From Verrucomicrobiales bacterium (GTDB lineage Bacteria > Verrucomicrobiota > Verrucomicrobiia > Limisphaerales > J093), in NCBI GenBank assembly GCA_024233215.1, contig JACKPW010000016.1, positions 1 to 64,000 of the forward strand: DNA of 64,000 bases, given 5' to 3'. Position 1 is the stretch's first letter; the number at the start of each line of letters is the position of its first letter. This document shows, in pieces, positions 17,880 through 25,702 of this stretch. A program made the translations under genes and the position numbers. Under the pieces are notes generated by a model. The model saw nothing but the letters and a program-made list of their open reading frames with translations. It made no database searches and was not told the DNA's origin.

Positions 17880-19715
17880 GTGAAGTCGTTGCTTGTTGTC
17901 GGGGCGGGGCGGCATGGCCGGGTGGTGGCCGAAACCGCTGTTTCCACGAAACTGTACGAGGTGACCGGTTTTGCCGACGACGAGCCTGCCAGTCATGGCC
18001 AGGCCCTGGGTCGCTGGAAGATCCTCGGCCATTGGCGCGAGACAGCGGCGGACGAGTACATCGTCGGGATTGGGAGCAACGCGACGCGACGCCGTGTTTT
18101 TGAGGAGTTGGTCCGGTCCTGTAAGCAGGTGGCAACCGTGGTGTCCGACCGGGCTTCTGTATCGGACAGCGCCCAGCTCGGCCGGGGTACGGTGGTCCTG
18201 GCCGGGGCGGTGGTGCAATCGGGAGCAACCATCGGTGAAAACGTCATCATCAACGCCGGAGCCGTCGTCGACCACGATGCCGTCATCGGGGCCCATGCCC
18301 ACGTCGGGCCGCATTCCACGGTCGGGAGTTATGCTCGCATTCTGCCTGGCGAAACCGTGCCCGCGGCGGCCAGCCGGTTGCGGGAAGGCCATTCCGGGCC
18401 GCCTATTTCGACCGGGGAGTCCGCGGCTGACAACCTCCCCCTGACTGGCGGGTCGGCGGATGTGAGGGATCCGGAACGTCGACCGCTCCCGCCGATCGAA
18501 GGGGCGGAGATGGCAGACGGGGAGGACCACCACGTTCGGTTGTCCGTTCCGCACATGAGCAGCCTCGAGCTGGGGTTCGTGGCGGAAGCGTTTGAGACCA
18601 ACTGGCTTTCGACGGTGGGGCCCAACCTGCAGGCTTTGGAGAAGTGCCTTGAGGAGCGATTCGGAGTGCCGGCGGTCGCCCTGATTAATGGCACCGCGGC
18701 GTTGCATCTGGCGGTCCGGTTGGCGGGGATCCGCCCCGGCGAGGAGGTCATCTCTCCCACACTGACCTTCGCGGCAAGCTGCAATCCCATCTGCTACGAA
18801 GGTGGCCGTCCGGTGCTGATCGACAGCGAGCGGGGGAGCTGGAACCTGGATCCGAACCTGCTCGCGGAGTTTCTGCAGCGGCGGGCGGCAGTGAAACGTC
18901 TGCCGCGGGCGCTTATTGCGGTCCACCTCTTCGGACAAAGTGCCGACCTTGATGCGATTCTTGCACTTTGCCGGCAGTACGAGGTGCAGGTGATTGAAGA
19001 TGCGGCCGAGTGTCTTGGAGCGCGCTACAAGGGGCATCCTCCCGGCACCTTGGGGGACGTGGGCATTTACTCCTTCAATGGTAACAAGATCATCACGGGC
19101 ACCAGCGGTGGGGCATTGGTCTCGCGGAATCCGGCCTGGGTGCACCGGGCCCGCTTCTGGAGCACGCAGGCGTGCGATCCGGATCCGCTCGGACTCAAGA
19201 ACTACGTCCATTCTGAACTGGGTTACAATTATCGGTTGAGCAACGTGCTGGCGGGAATCGTGCGGGGGCAGTTGGAGGTGCTTGAGGAACGGGTCCGGCA
19301 ACGTCGGGCGGTCTTTGATCGTTACTGTTGCGGCTTCGCCGGGCTGCCGGGAATCGAGCCTCAGCCCGAGGCGGATTTTGGTTGCCCGGAGGACCTGGCG
19401 ACCGGACGCACCCGCCACACCCGCTGGCTGAGTTGTTTCCTGATAGAGAAACAGCGGTTTGGCCTGTCCTCCGCGGAGCTGATCCGGGCACTCGCGGCGG
19501 CGAACATCGAGGCCCGTCCGGTCTGGAAGCCCATGCACACCCAGCCGCTGTATCGCGGGTTCGAGTGCATCGGCGGGGAGGTGGCGGAGGACTTGAACCG
19601 CCGGGGGATCTGTCTGCCGAGCTCGAGCAGCCTCTCCGAGGAGGACCAGCACCGGGTGATTGAGACGGTGCGGGCCGCGCATGAGAGGGTGGTGACGTCG
19701 TGTCGGGGTGGGTGA
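17880..19715 (+). CDS. fusion of NeuD/PglD-like acyltransferase and DegT/PglE-like aminotransferase
   Basis: About 611 residues in two parts. Residues 1 to about 160 resemble NeuD/PglD sugar acetyltransferases: SLLVVGAGRHGRVVAE is the nucleotide-sugar Rossmann part, then hexapeptide coils run to NAGAVVDHDAVIGAHAHVG, which keeps the catalytic-type His. The left-handed helix stops after only about four coils. A low-complexity linker (about 160-215) leads to a PLP aminotransferase of the DegT/DnrJ/EryC1 family with INGTAALHLAVR, VIEDAAECLGARYKG and the Schiff-base lysine in YSFNGNKIITG. Together these are the last steps of a diNAcBac-like sugar pathway. The start is uncertain: GTG 17880, or TTG 17832 overlapping the previous stop. 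Confidence 0.8.
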   Translation: MKSLLVVGAGRHGRVVAETAVSTKLYEVTGFADDEPASHGQALGRWKILGHWRETAADEYIVGIGSNATRRRVFEELVRSCKQVATVVSDRASVSDSAQLGRGTVVLAGAVVQSGATIGENVIINAGAVVDHDAVIGAHAHVGPHSTVGSYARILPGETVPAAASRLREGHSGPPISTGESAADNLPLTGGSADVRDPERRPLPPIEGAEMADGEDHHVRLSVPHMSSLELGFVAEAFETNWLSTVGPNLQALEKCLEERFGVPAVALINGTAALHLAVRLAGIRPGEEVISPTLTFAASCNPICYEGGRPVLIDSERGSWNLDPNLLAEFLQRRAAVKRLPRALIAVHLFGQSADLDAILALCRQYEVQVIEDAAECLGARYKGHPPGTLGDVGIYSFNGNKIITGTSGGALVSRNPAWVHRARFWSTQACDPDPLGLKNYVHSELGYNYRLSNVLAGIVRGQLEVLEERVRQRRAVFDRYCCGFAGLPGIEPQPEADFGCPEDLATGRTRHTRWLSCFLIEKQRFGLSSAELIRALAAANIEARPVWKPMHTQPLYRGFECIGGEVAEDLNRRGICLPSSSSLSEEDQHRVIETVRAAHERVVTSCRGG

Positions 19716-19749
19716 GTCTCGCCGGTGATTCCCGGCCGCAAAACGCAGC

Positions 19750-20001
19750 ATGAAGGAGAATACCGAACAGTTAACCCGGTTGGTGCTCACGGTGCACCGT
19801 CGCAACGGCGGTGATCTGACGGGGTTGGACCTGGACTGGCCGCTGCAGGCTCGTGAACTGGCCCTGGACTCCATGGACCTGGCCGAGATCATGGTGGCGG
19901 TGGAGCGGGAGTTCGGGGTGGAGCCCTTCAACGCCCCGGTGCCGCCGCGAACCTGGCGGGAGTTGCTGGCGTTGATTGAGGGGAGCGGGTCCAATCCCTG
20001 A
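19750..20001 (+). CDS. acyl carrier protein
   Basis: 83 residues, the size of a free-standing ACP. The phosphopantetheine attachment site is LALDSMDLAEIMVAVE, with Ser in the DSMDL motif, preceded by a helix and followed by an FGVEPF segment as in acyl or peptidyl carrier proteins. It would carry an acyl group as a thioester in the cytoplasm. Downstream genes for an AMP-ligase, a short-chain reductase and a hexapeptide transferase make a dedicated acyl-donor system for the glycan likely. It is not the fatty-acid synthesis acpP, since no fab genes are near and the motif (DSMDL) differs from the usual DSLDT. Confidence 0.85.
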   Translation: MKENTEQLTRLVLTVHRRNGGDLTGLDLDWPLQARELALDSMDLAEIMVAVEREFGVEPFNAPVPPRTWRELLALIEGSGSNP

Positions 20002-20021
20002 CCCACGGACCGGCGGTAGCC

Positions 20022-20037
20022 GCGGACGTCCGTCCGC
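20022..20037. repeat. GCGGAC...GTCCGC hairpin in the ACP downstream spacer
   Basis: The 16-bp palindrome GCGGACGTCCGTCCGC lies in the spacer after the ACP gene. The same arms appear in two other spacers of the window (around 50,132 and 58,558-58,617). It looks like an interspersed extragenic palindrome rather than a terminator, since no T-run follows. It may mark the insertion point of the next gene. Confidence 0.45.
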
Positions 20038-20141
20038 GCATCTCAAAGCGGGAGCGGCGGCAAATACGCCCACTGACGTCGGCGGCTGCCGCGGGTTGGC
20101 CTGGTCGGACGCTTGGGCAACGGCCGCTTGCCAGAACGGCG

Positions 20142-20867
20142 GTGTCGGGCCAGATTTCGGAGGTTATGGCATACGTGACAATTGATGACCGGGTCGACCG
20201 GTTGGAAGCGCTCTTCGGTCAGTTTCTGACCGAGATGGCGCTTATCAACAAACGTGCTGAGGAACGGGACAAGGCCGCTGAGGAACGGGACAAGGCCGCC
20301 GAGGAACGGGACAAGGCCGCCGAGGAACGGCACCAGTCTGCGGAAGAACGGTTCGTCCGGTTCCAGGACGAGATGCGCGCGTTTAAGGACGAGATGCAGG
20401 CTGACCGGCGGGAGATGAACCAGCAGTGGGGGCGGCTGGCCAACCGTCTCGGGACCATTCTTGAGGACGTCGTGGCTCCCAATGTGCGTCACTTGGCCCG
20501 CGAACATTTTCGTATGGATCCGGTCGAGCAGTTCATGATCCGGTGTTGTCGTCGGCATCCGACCGAGCGGGGCCGCGAGGAGGAATTCGACGTTGTCGTG
20601 GTTGGGGCGGAGACGGTGCTGCTGGGCGAGGCGCGGACGTCGCCGCAAGCCGACCACGTCCCGCAGTTGACCGCCAAGCTGCAACAGTTTCAGGAGTACT
20701 TTCCCGAGCTGAGTGGCCGGCGGGTAGTCGGCATCCTGGGAAGCTGGTCCATTCCCGAGGAGGTCGTCAAGCGGTTGACCGGAGCAGGCATCTACGCCTT
20801 GCAGATGGGTGAGGAGACGATGGAATTGGCCAACGCAGCAGCGCTGGAGGGGGAGGGGCGCCAATGA
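20142..20867 (+). CDS. coiled-coil protein with nuclease-fold-like C terminus (DUF3782-like)
   Basis: About 241 residues. The N-terminal half is a charged coiled coil, including four near-identical heptads AEERDKA. The C-terminal half (about 130-230) has EEEFDVVVVGAETVLLGEARTS, resembling the D-x-n-ExA core of restriction-endonuclease-like DUF3782 proteins (VGILGSWSIPEEVV follows). The function of the family is unknown. It sits between the ACP and the AMP-ligase of an otherwise coherent acylation operon and looks like an insertion. The start is either GTG 20142 or ATG 20166. The GGAGG just upstream of 20166 is only 2 nt away, too close for a good Shine-Dalgarno. Confidence 0.6.
   Translation: MSGQISEVMAYVTIDDRVDRLEALFGQFLTEMALINKRAEERDKAAEERDKAAEERDKAAEERHQSAEERFVRFQDEMRAFKDEMQADRREMNQQWGRLANRLGTILEDVVAPNVRHLAREHFRMDPVEQFMIRCCRRHPTERGREEEFDVVVVGAETVLLGEARTSPQADHVPQLTAKLQQFQEYFPELSGRRVVGILGSWSIPEEVVKRLTGAGIYALQMGEETMELANAAALEGEGRQ
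20256..20339 (+). repeat. four tandem 21-bp units encoding a heptad repeat
   Basis: Three near-perfect copies of GCTGAGGAACGGGACAAGGC(C) and a degenerate fourth (ending CACCAGTCT) run in frame, each encoding AEERDKA. Because 21 bp equals one coiled-coil heptad, copy-number change lengthens or shortens the coil without a frameshift. The copies differ only at the third base of the first codon (GCT/GCC), so the expansion is recent. Confidence 0.9.
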
Positions 20868-20898
20868 GGGGCCGCCGATTGATACGGAACGGCGGTTG

Positions 20899-21993
20899 AT
20901 GCCCTCCAAACCAGAACCGAGGACGGACGGGGGGATGTTGCCACGGGCCCAAGTCGTGGTCATGCATCCTCGCAGCCTTGCGGAGGTGATGCCCGCATTC
21001 GCGTTGCTTGAAGCGGGCGAGTGCGTGGCCCTGCTGCCGGGCGAAATGAAGCCGGGCGTGCATGCGCCTGGGCCGGGGGGAGGAGGGCCGGAACTGGCTG
21101 TGACCTCGTCCGGCTCCACCGGAAGACCAAAACTCGTCTGGAAGAACTGGAGTGCTCTCGCCGGTACGGCCAGTCGCAGCCCCGCCGTTCAAGGATGGCG
21201 TTGGGCGGCGCCTTATGACCCCTGGAGCTTCGCGGGGGTTCAGGTGGCCCTGCAGGCGTGGGTCGGCAGGGGCGGGGCGTTGTCCCTTTCCGCCGACTGG
21301 GCGCGGACGTGGCATGTTCTCCAGGAGCAGACTGTCGACGGGCTTTCATGCACCCCCACGTTCGTCGACTTGCTGCTCCAAAACGAGCCTGCTGGCGGCT
21401 CGTCCTGGCATCCCCGCCAGCTGACTCTGGGGGGCGAACCGCTCCGTCCCGGGACCGCTGACCGGATTCGGCGGCGCTGGCCTGGGACGCGCGGCACAGC
21501 GGTCTACGCCTCGGCCGAGTTTGGTGTGGTGATGAAGACGGCGCGCCTGGATGGGTGGTATGAGGTTGCCGACCTCGAAAAGCGCTGGCCACGCTGGCGG
21601 ATTGTCGATGGTGCTCTGGAACTCGGGGTTCGCACCGACGACTGGGCGGGCACCGGGGATCAGGTTGAGCGTGCGGGGGACCTCCTCCGGATCATTGGCC
21701 GGTCGGATCAGGTCGCGAATGTGGCCGGGACGAAAGTGAGTCTGGCGGAGGTCGCCGCCCTGGCCGAGGAGGTGCCCGGGGTGCGGCGGGCGCGGGCGAC
21801 GGCGAAAGCCAGTCCCGTGACGGGCCAGGTGGTGGTGCTGCACTTCGAACCGGAACCGGGCGCGGGGTCGCGACAGGTGAGGGCGAAGCTGGAGCAGTCA
21901 CTGCGAACGCGACTGCCCAAGCCGGCCTGGCCCCGGGACTGGATCGAGGAGAGGATCGGGCTGGCGGGCAACGCCAAACGGGCGGTGGCATGA
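20899..21993 (+). CDS. short AMP-binding acyl ligase
   Basis: About 364 residues, shorter than the usual 500 or more of the ANL superfamily. The adenylation motifs are present: TSSGSTGRPKLVWK (A3 P-loop), TLGGEPL, AVYASAEFGVV (A5), GDLLRIIGRSDQVANVAGTK (A7/A8), and GNAKRAVA with the A10 lysine at the C terminus. Most of the N-terminal subdomain before the P-loop is missing. It probably adenylates a small carboxylic acid and loads it onto the neighbouring ACP. The ATG at 20899 is favoured. The start codon of the following SDR overlaps its stop (ATGA). Confidence 0.82.
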   Translation: MPSKPEPRTDGGMLPRAQVVVMHPRSLAEVMPAFALLEAGECVALLPGEMKPGVHAPGPGGGGPELAVTSSGSTGRPKLVWKNWSALAGTASRSPAVQGWRWAAPYDPWSFAGVQVALQAWVGRGGALSLSADWARTWHVLQEQTVDGLSCTPTFVDLLLQNEPAGGSSWHPRQLTLGGEPLRPGTADRIRRRWPGTRGTAVYASAEFGVVMKTARLDGWYEVADLEKRWPRWRIVDGALELGVRTDDWAGTGDQVERAGDLLRIIGRSDQVANVAGTKVSLAEVAALAEEVPGVRRARATAKASPVTGQVVVLHFEPEPGAGSRQVRAKLEQSLRTRLPKPAWPRDWIEERIGLAGNAKRAVA

Positions 21994-22706
21994 AACGGGC
22001 ATTGATCACTGGGGGGTCCCGAGGACTGGGGCTGGCGCTGTGCGACCGGTTACTCTCCGAGGGGTGGGAGGTCGTTGCCGTCTCGCGGCGAACCACGGCG
22101 GCGTTTGACAAGCTACGGGCCGATTCAGGCGGCCGGTTGCACCACTTTTCCGTGGATCTGGCGGACCACGACGGGGTCGCACGGCTCACGGAACGTGCCG
22201 GGCTTCTGGATGGGTTGGACGCCTTCGTCGCCAACGCCGCTGTCGGAACCGAGGGACTCCTGACCCTGACCAGCGAGGCCGCCATCCGGGAAACACTCGA
22301 GGTCAACCTGACTTCGACAATCCTGCTGACCCGCCAGGTGGTGAAGGGCATGCTGGGCCGGGGAGGGAGTCTCGTCTTTGTGTCCTCGGTGGCGGCACGC
22401 ACCGGGTTCAGCGGGCTGTCCGTTTACGCGGCAACCAAGGGGGCGTTGGTGGCCTTCTCGCGGAGCGTGGCCCGGGAATACGGTTCCCGGGGGATCCGGT
22501 CCAATTGCGTCCTTCCGGGTTTCCTGGAGACGGACATGAGCGCCTCCCTTTCGGGAAATCAACGGGAACGGCTTGCGCGTCGGGCGGCATTGGGCAGACT
22601 GGGCACGGTGACGGACGTGGTGGGGAGCGTAAGCTTTCTCTTGTCCGATGAGAGCCGGTTTGTCACCGGCACGGAGATCGTGATCGATGGTGGAAGCACC
22701 GCATAG
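21990..22706 (+). CDS. short-chain dehydrogenase/reductase (FabG-like)
   Basis: About 238 residues, classical SDR. RALITGGSRGLGLAL is the cofactor motif, VANAAVG the NNAG-type strand, LVFVSSVAARTGFSG holds the catalytic Ser, and YAATKGAL the Y-x3-K pair. The C-terminal VTGTEIVIDGGS is typical of FabG. In this setting it most likely reduces a 3-oxoacyl group on the ACP to a 3-hydroxyacyl group before transfer to the sugar. Flanking overlaps (4 bp with the ligase, 20 bp with the transferase) show strong translational coupling. A free-standing role in sugar reduction cannot be excluded. Confidence 0.85.
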   Translation: MKRALITGGSRGLGLALCDRLLSEGWEVVAVSRRTTAAFDKLRADSGGRLHHFSVDLADHDGVARLTERAGLLDGLDAFVANAAVGTEGLLTLTSEAAIRETLEVNLTSTILLTRQVVKGMLGRGGSLVFVSSVAARTGFSGLSVYAATKGALVAFSRSVAREYGSRGIRSNCVLPGFLETDMSASLSGNQRERLARRAALGRLGTVTDVVGSVSFLLSDESRFVTGTEIVIDGGSTA

Positions 22707-23289
22707 CGAGTATCAGGACGTGTTTGGTGAAGGGGAGTTGCTCCCTCTGGCCGTGCTGCAAGCCCGGTTGGCCTCCTGCGGCGAGGGGGTCCGGGTGTTT
22801 CGTGGCGCGCGGTTGGTGGGTGCCGGTCGGATTGGGGTCGGTGCACACAGCCAGATCGATGAGGGGGTCCGGGTGTTCGGGGGACTTGGGGTGAAACTGG
22901 GCCACCATGTTCACCTGGCTTTCGGTTCCTCAATTTCCGGCGGGGGGCGTTGCCGCATCGGCGACTTCGTGGGGATCGGAGCGGGTGTCCGGATCGTCAC
23001 CGGGACGGAGATCGTCGACGGAAGCGGTTTGACCAACCCCACGGTGCCAGCGGGGCTGCGGTCAGTGGTGCGGAGCAATGTGGAGATCCACGATCATGCG
23101 GTTCTTTTCACCGGGGTTATTGTGCTTCCTGGGGTTACAGTGGGCGCAGGGGCGGTGGTGGCCGCCGGCAGCGTGGTGCACCGCGACCTGCTGCCCTGGC
23201 GGATTTATGCCGGTCACCCTCTCGTGCCCGTGAAGGAGCGGCCGAGAGCCGAAGTGTTGCGCCTTGCCGCGGGGCTGGCCAGCGGGTGA
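22687..23289 (+). CDS. left-handed beta-helix (hexapeptide) acyltransferase
   Basis: About 200 residues. Imperfect hexapeptide repeats run through the protein: GVKLGHHVHLAFGSSISG, CRIGDFVGIGAGVRIVTG, then a loop and FTGVIVLPGVTVGAGAVV followed by AAGSVVHRDLLPWRIYAGHP, the standard ending of LbH O-/N-acyltransferases. It probably moves the acyl group from the ACP or CoA to a sugar hydroxyl or amine. It overlaps the SDR by 20 bp and is the last gene of the acylation module. The LbH domain here is complete, unlike that in the upstream NeuD-like fusion, so it could supply the acyl transfer the fusion may lack. Confidence 0.82.
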   Translation: MVEAPHSEYQDVFGEGELLPLAVLQARLASCGEGVRVFRGARLVGAGRIGVGAHSQIDEGVRVFGGLGVKLGHHVHLAFGSSISGGGRCRIGDFVGIGAGVRIVTGTEIVDGSGLTNPTVPAGLRSVVRSNVEIHDHAVLFTGVIVLPGVTVGAGAVVAAGSVVHRDLLPWRIYAGHPLVPVKERPRAEVLRLAAGLASG

Positions 23290-23330
23290 GTCGCCCTAGA
23301 ACCGGGTCCATTCTCTTTTTTTTTCAATCG

Positions 23331-24143
23331 ATGACTGAGAAGAATCCAACATTCAGTTCCCGCAGGCGAAGCGCCATTCTCACGAGCTGCCTGTTGGCCG
23401 CCGTCGTGGGTTTCTTGTGGCTCTTCCCGTCGATCTGGTATACCGCAACCGATGTTCAAAGCCGGCGGGTGTGGCTGAGTCCCCAAACGAAGGTCAAGGG
23501 GTGGTCGTTCGGCGAGGAGCCGGTCGCCGAATCCGCAGAACGCCTGCTGGTAGCCGATTCCCTGTTCAATGGAGCGTTCACCAACCAGACGGATCGTACC
23601 GTCGTGAGGGTATTCTCGGCGAAGCGGTTCACCGCGAACTCCCGGGACATCGGGCTGTTCGTTCACACTCCGGATCGCTGCTGGACCCAGGGCGGATGGA
23701 GGCTGGAACCGGTGGAACCGTCCTTTGTGGATCTGACCGTGCACGGCGTCCCGATGAGGTTCGAGCGTCGGGTCTTTGTCGCGGGCGGGCATCGCGAACT
23801 CGTTTACTTCGGAGGACTGGTGGGTGGTCAGCCGTTGCCCTACCGCTTGGATCACAACTACTCGGTTGCTCTCAAGTACCAGGTCAAACGTCGTGAAGGA
23901 GTCACTGATACCGCCGGCGCCGGCCAGCGGGCCTTCGACCCGCTCTTTTGGGGCCGTATCTGGGACAGTTTCGTGGCCCGCCGCGCGTTGATGGGGCCCA
24001 AGCAGTTCGTGCGGCTCTCGGTCGGCATCCGGGAGGGCGATCTGGCGAAGGCGGACAAGGAACTGCAGGACTTCCTGCCGCTATGGCTCCAGCCGGTGGA
24101 TTTCGAGCAGGAACTGGAGGAATGGCAGCAACAGCAATCGTGA
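23331..24143 (+). CDS. EpsI-like exosortase-associated protein
   Basis: About 270 residues. One hydrophobic segment near residues 14-36 (ILTSCLLAAVVGFLWLFPS) is followed by an extracytoplasmic domain. The motif LFVHTPDRCWTQGGWRLEP parallels the HxPxxCxPxxGW signature of EpsI/methanolan-biosynthesis domains that partner exosortases. It is immediately upstream of an exosortase, the usual arrangement. The role of EpsI is not well established; it is linked to exopolysaccharide export and exosortase function. The ATG at 23331 is chosen because it begins the hydrophobic leader; an in-frame upstream reading overlaps the transferase gene. A T-run precedes the start. Confidence 0.75.
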   Translation: MTEKNPTFSSRRRSAILTSCLLAAVVGFLWLFPSIWYTATDVQSRRVWLSPQTKVKGWSFGEEPVAESAERLLVADSLFNGAFTNQTDRTVVRVFSAKRFTANSRDIGLFVHTPDRCWTQGGWRLEPVEPSFVDLTVHGVPMRFERRVFVAGGHRELVYFGGLVGGQPLPYRLDHNYSVALKYQVKRREGVTDTAGAGQRAFDPLFWGRIWDSFVARRALMGPKQFVRLSVGIREGDLAKADKELQDFLPLWLQPVDFEQELEEWQQQQS

Positions 24144-24151
24144 GTCCGGCC

Positions 24152-25072
24152 ATGAAGCAAGCGACGTCCCTCCCGCCCGCCGGCCCGACGCTGGCCCTGC
24201 TGCTGCCTTCGTTTCTGGCGATGGCGTGGCTGATCGCCCGGGCGCAGTGGTTCTGGAACACCAATCCCGACCTCAATTTCGGGTGGGTGGTGGTGCTCCT
24301 CTGTGCCTACCTGTTCTACGAGGCCTGGGAAACGCGGCCCGCCCTGGATTGCCGGGTTCGTTGGTGGGCGCTGCCGTTTTGCCTCGGCGGATTGGGGTTG
24401 CTGTTTCTGATTCAGATCTATCAGGCCGCCTTGGGGGCCAATGCCGCCAGCACCGTCGGTCTCGCCCTGGGGGTGATGCTGGTGGTGTTTGCGAATCTCG
24501 CCATGGTGTTCGGCTGGCCTGGAATCCGGGCCTTTGGCATGGCCTATGCCTTTCTGCTGGTCGCCCTGCCCATGCCCAGTGCGGTTCACGGGCCGCTTGT
24601 GGGAGGCCTGCAGGGATTCGTGGCCACCATCAACACGGAGGTCTTGAACCTGCTGGGGATCCCCGCCCAACGCGTCGGCAGTCTCATCCAGTTGCCGGCA
24701 GGCACCGTGGGCATCGACGAAGCCTGCAGCGGGATCCGCAGTCTGCAGTCGACGATCATGGCCACCGTCTTCATCGGCTACCTCACCCTCAAACGCGTCA
24801 GCTGGCAGGTGCTCCTCTTCATTTGCGGCGTGGGGCTCGCGGTGATTGGGAACCTGATCCGGTCTCTCTATCTCAGCCTTACAGCCAACGCCCAGGGGGT
24901 CGAAGCCATCGAAAAGGTGCATGATGCGGCGGGCTGGTCGATCCTGGTGTTCACCACGGTGGGCGTGATTCTCGTATCCTGGCTGCTCAACCGGCTGCAA
25001 AAGCAAGTGTTGCAGAGCAGCGCACCCGCAGCGGCTCCGGCTGCCTCGACGGATGGCAAAGCGGGCACTTGA
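24152..25072 (+). CDS. xrt: exosortase (membrane transpeptidase-like protease)
   Basis: About 306 residues with roughly eight hydrophobic segments. All three catalytic signatures are present: Cys in IDEACSGIRSLQS, Arg in GNLIRSLYLSL, and His in KVHDAAGWSILVF. Exosortases cleave C-terminal PEP-CTERM-type signals of exported proteins and presumably attach them to the cell surface or to glycans. The start is either ATG 24152, used here, or ATG 24122 overlapping the previous gene. The 3' end overlaps the PglC-like gene by 20 bp. A candidate substrate signal occurs at 37,965. The subfamily cannot be named without comparison. Confidence 0.9.
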   Translation: MKQATSLPPAGPTLALLLPSFLAMAWLIARAQWFWNTNPDLNFGWVVVLLCAYLFYEAWETRPALDCRVRWWALPFCLGGLGLLFLIQIYQAALGANAASTVGLALGVMLVVFANLAMVFGWPGIRAFGMAYAFLLVALPMPSAVHGPLVGGLQGFVATINTEVLNLLGIPAQRVGSLIQLPAGTVGIDEACSGIRSLQSTIMATVFIGYLTLKRVSWQVLLFICGVGLAVIGNLIRSLYLSLTANAQGVEAIEKVHDAAGWSILVFTTVGVILVSWLLNRLQKQVLQSSAPAAAPAASTDGKAGT

Positions 25073-25679
25073 CCTGTTGGTGACGGGACTGACGCTGCCT
25101 GCATGGCTGCCCCTGCTGTTGGTGTTGGCAGCGTTGGTGCGCTGGCGGATGGGGGCTCCCGTCCTCTTCCGGCAAACGCGCCCCGGTTGGCGGGCCCGGC
25201 CCTTCGATTTGCTCAAGTTCCGGACCATGAACAATCGACGGGATGCCTCGGGTGCGCTCCTGCCGGATTTCGAGCGCCTGACCGCTTTCGGCCGCTGGTT
25301 GCGATCCACCTCGCTGGATGAGTTGCCCGAGTTGTTGAACGTTCTTCGCGGCGACATGAGTTTGGTGGGACCGCGACCGCTCCTGATGCAATATCTCGAA
25401 CGGTACTCCCCGGAACAGGCGCGGCGGCACGAGGTTCGCCCCGGCCTGACCGGTTGGGCGCAGATCAATGGTCGAAACGCCCAGTCCTGGGAAGATCGAT
25501 TCCAACTGGATGTCTGGTATGTCGATCATCGCAGTCTGTGGCTGGATCTGAAGATCCTCCTGAGAACGTTCTTCACGGTGGTTCGCCGTGACGGCATCTC
25601 CGCGGTGGGTGAGGCCACCATGCCGGAGTTCCAAGGAACCCCGGATGCCCGGGCAGAGGCTCGAAAACGGGCCTCCTGA
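25053..25679 (+). CDS. PglC-like monotopic phosphoglycosyl transferase
   Basis: About 208 residues, the size of the minimal monotopic family. It has an N-terminal re-entrant hydrophobic segment (TLPAWLPLLLVLAALV), then APVLFRQTRPG, FDLLKFRTM, RSTSLDELPELLNVLRGDMS (the catalytic Asp-Glu motif) followed by LVGPRPLL, and RPGLTGWAQINGRN. It moves a phospho-sugar from UDP to undecaprenyl phosphate. Similarity to the diNAcBac-phosphate transferase PglC agrees with the PglD/PglE-like fusion upstream. It closes the locus and is followed 24 bp later by a strong terminator. Confidence 0.9.
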   Translation: MAKRALDLLVTGLTLPAWLPLLLVLAALVRWRMGAPVLFRQTRPGWRARPFDLLKFRTMNNRRDASGALLPDFERLTAFGRWLRSTSLDELPELLNVLRGDMSLVGPRPLLMQYLERYSPEQARRHEVRPGLTGWAQINGRNAQSWEDRFQLDVWYVDHRSLWLDLKILLRTFFTVVRRDGISAVGEATMPEFQGTPDARAEARKRAS

Positions 25680-25702
25680 CCGCAGGTTCGACAGTTCTTT
25701 CT

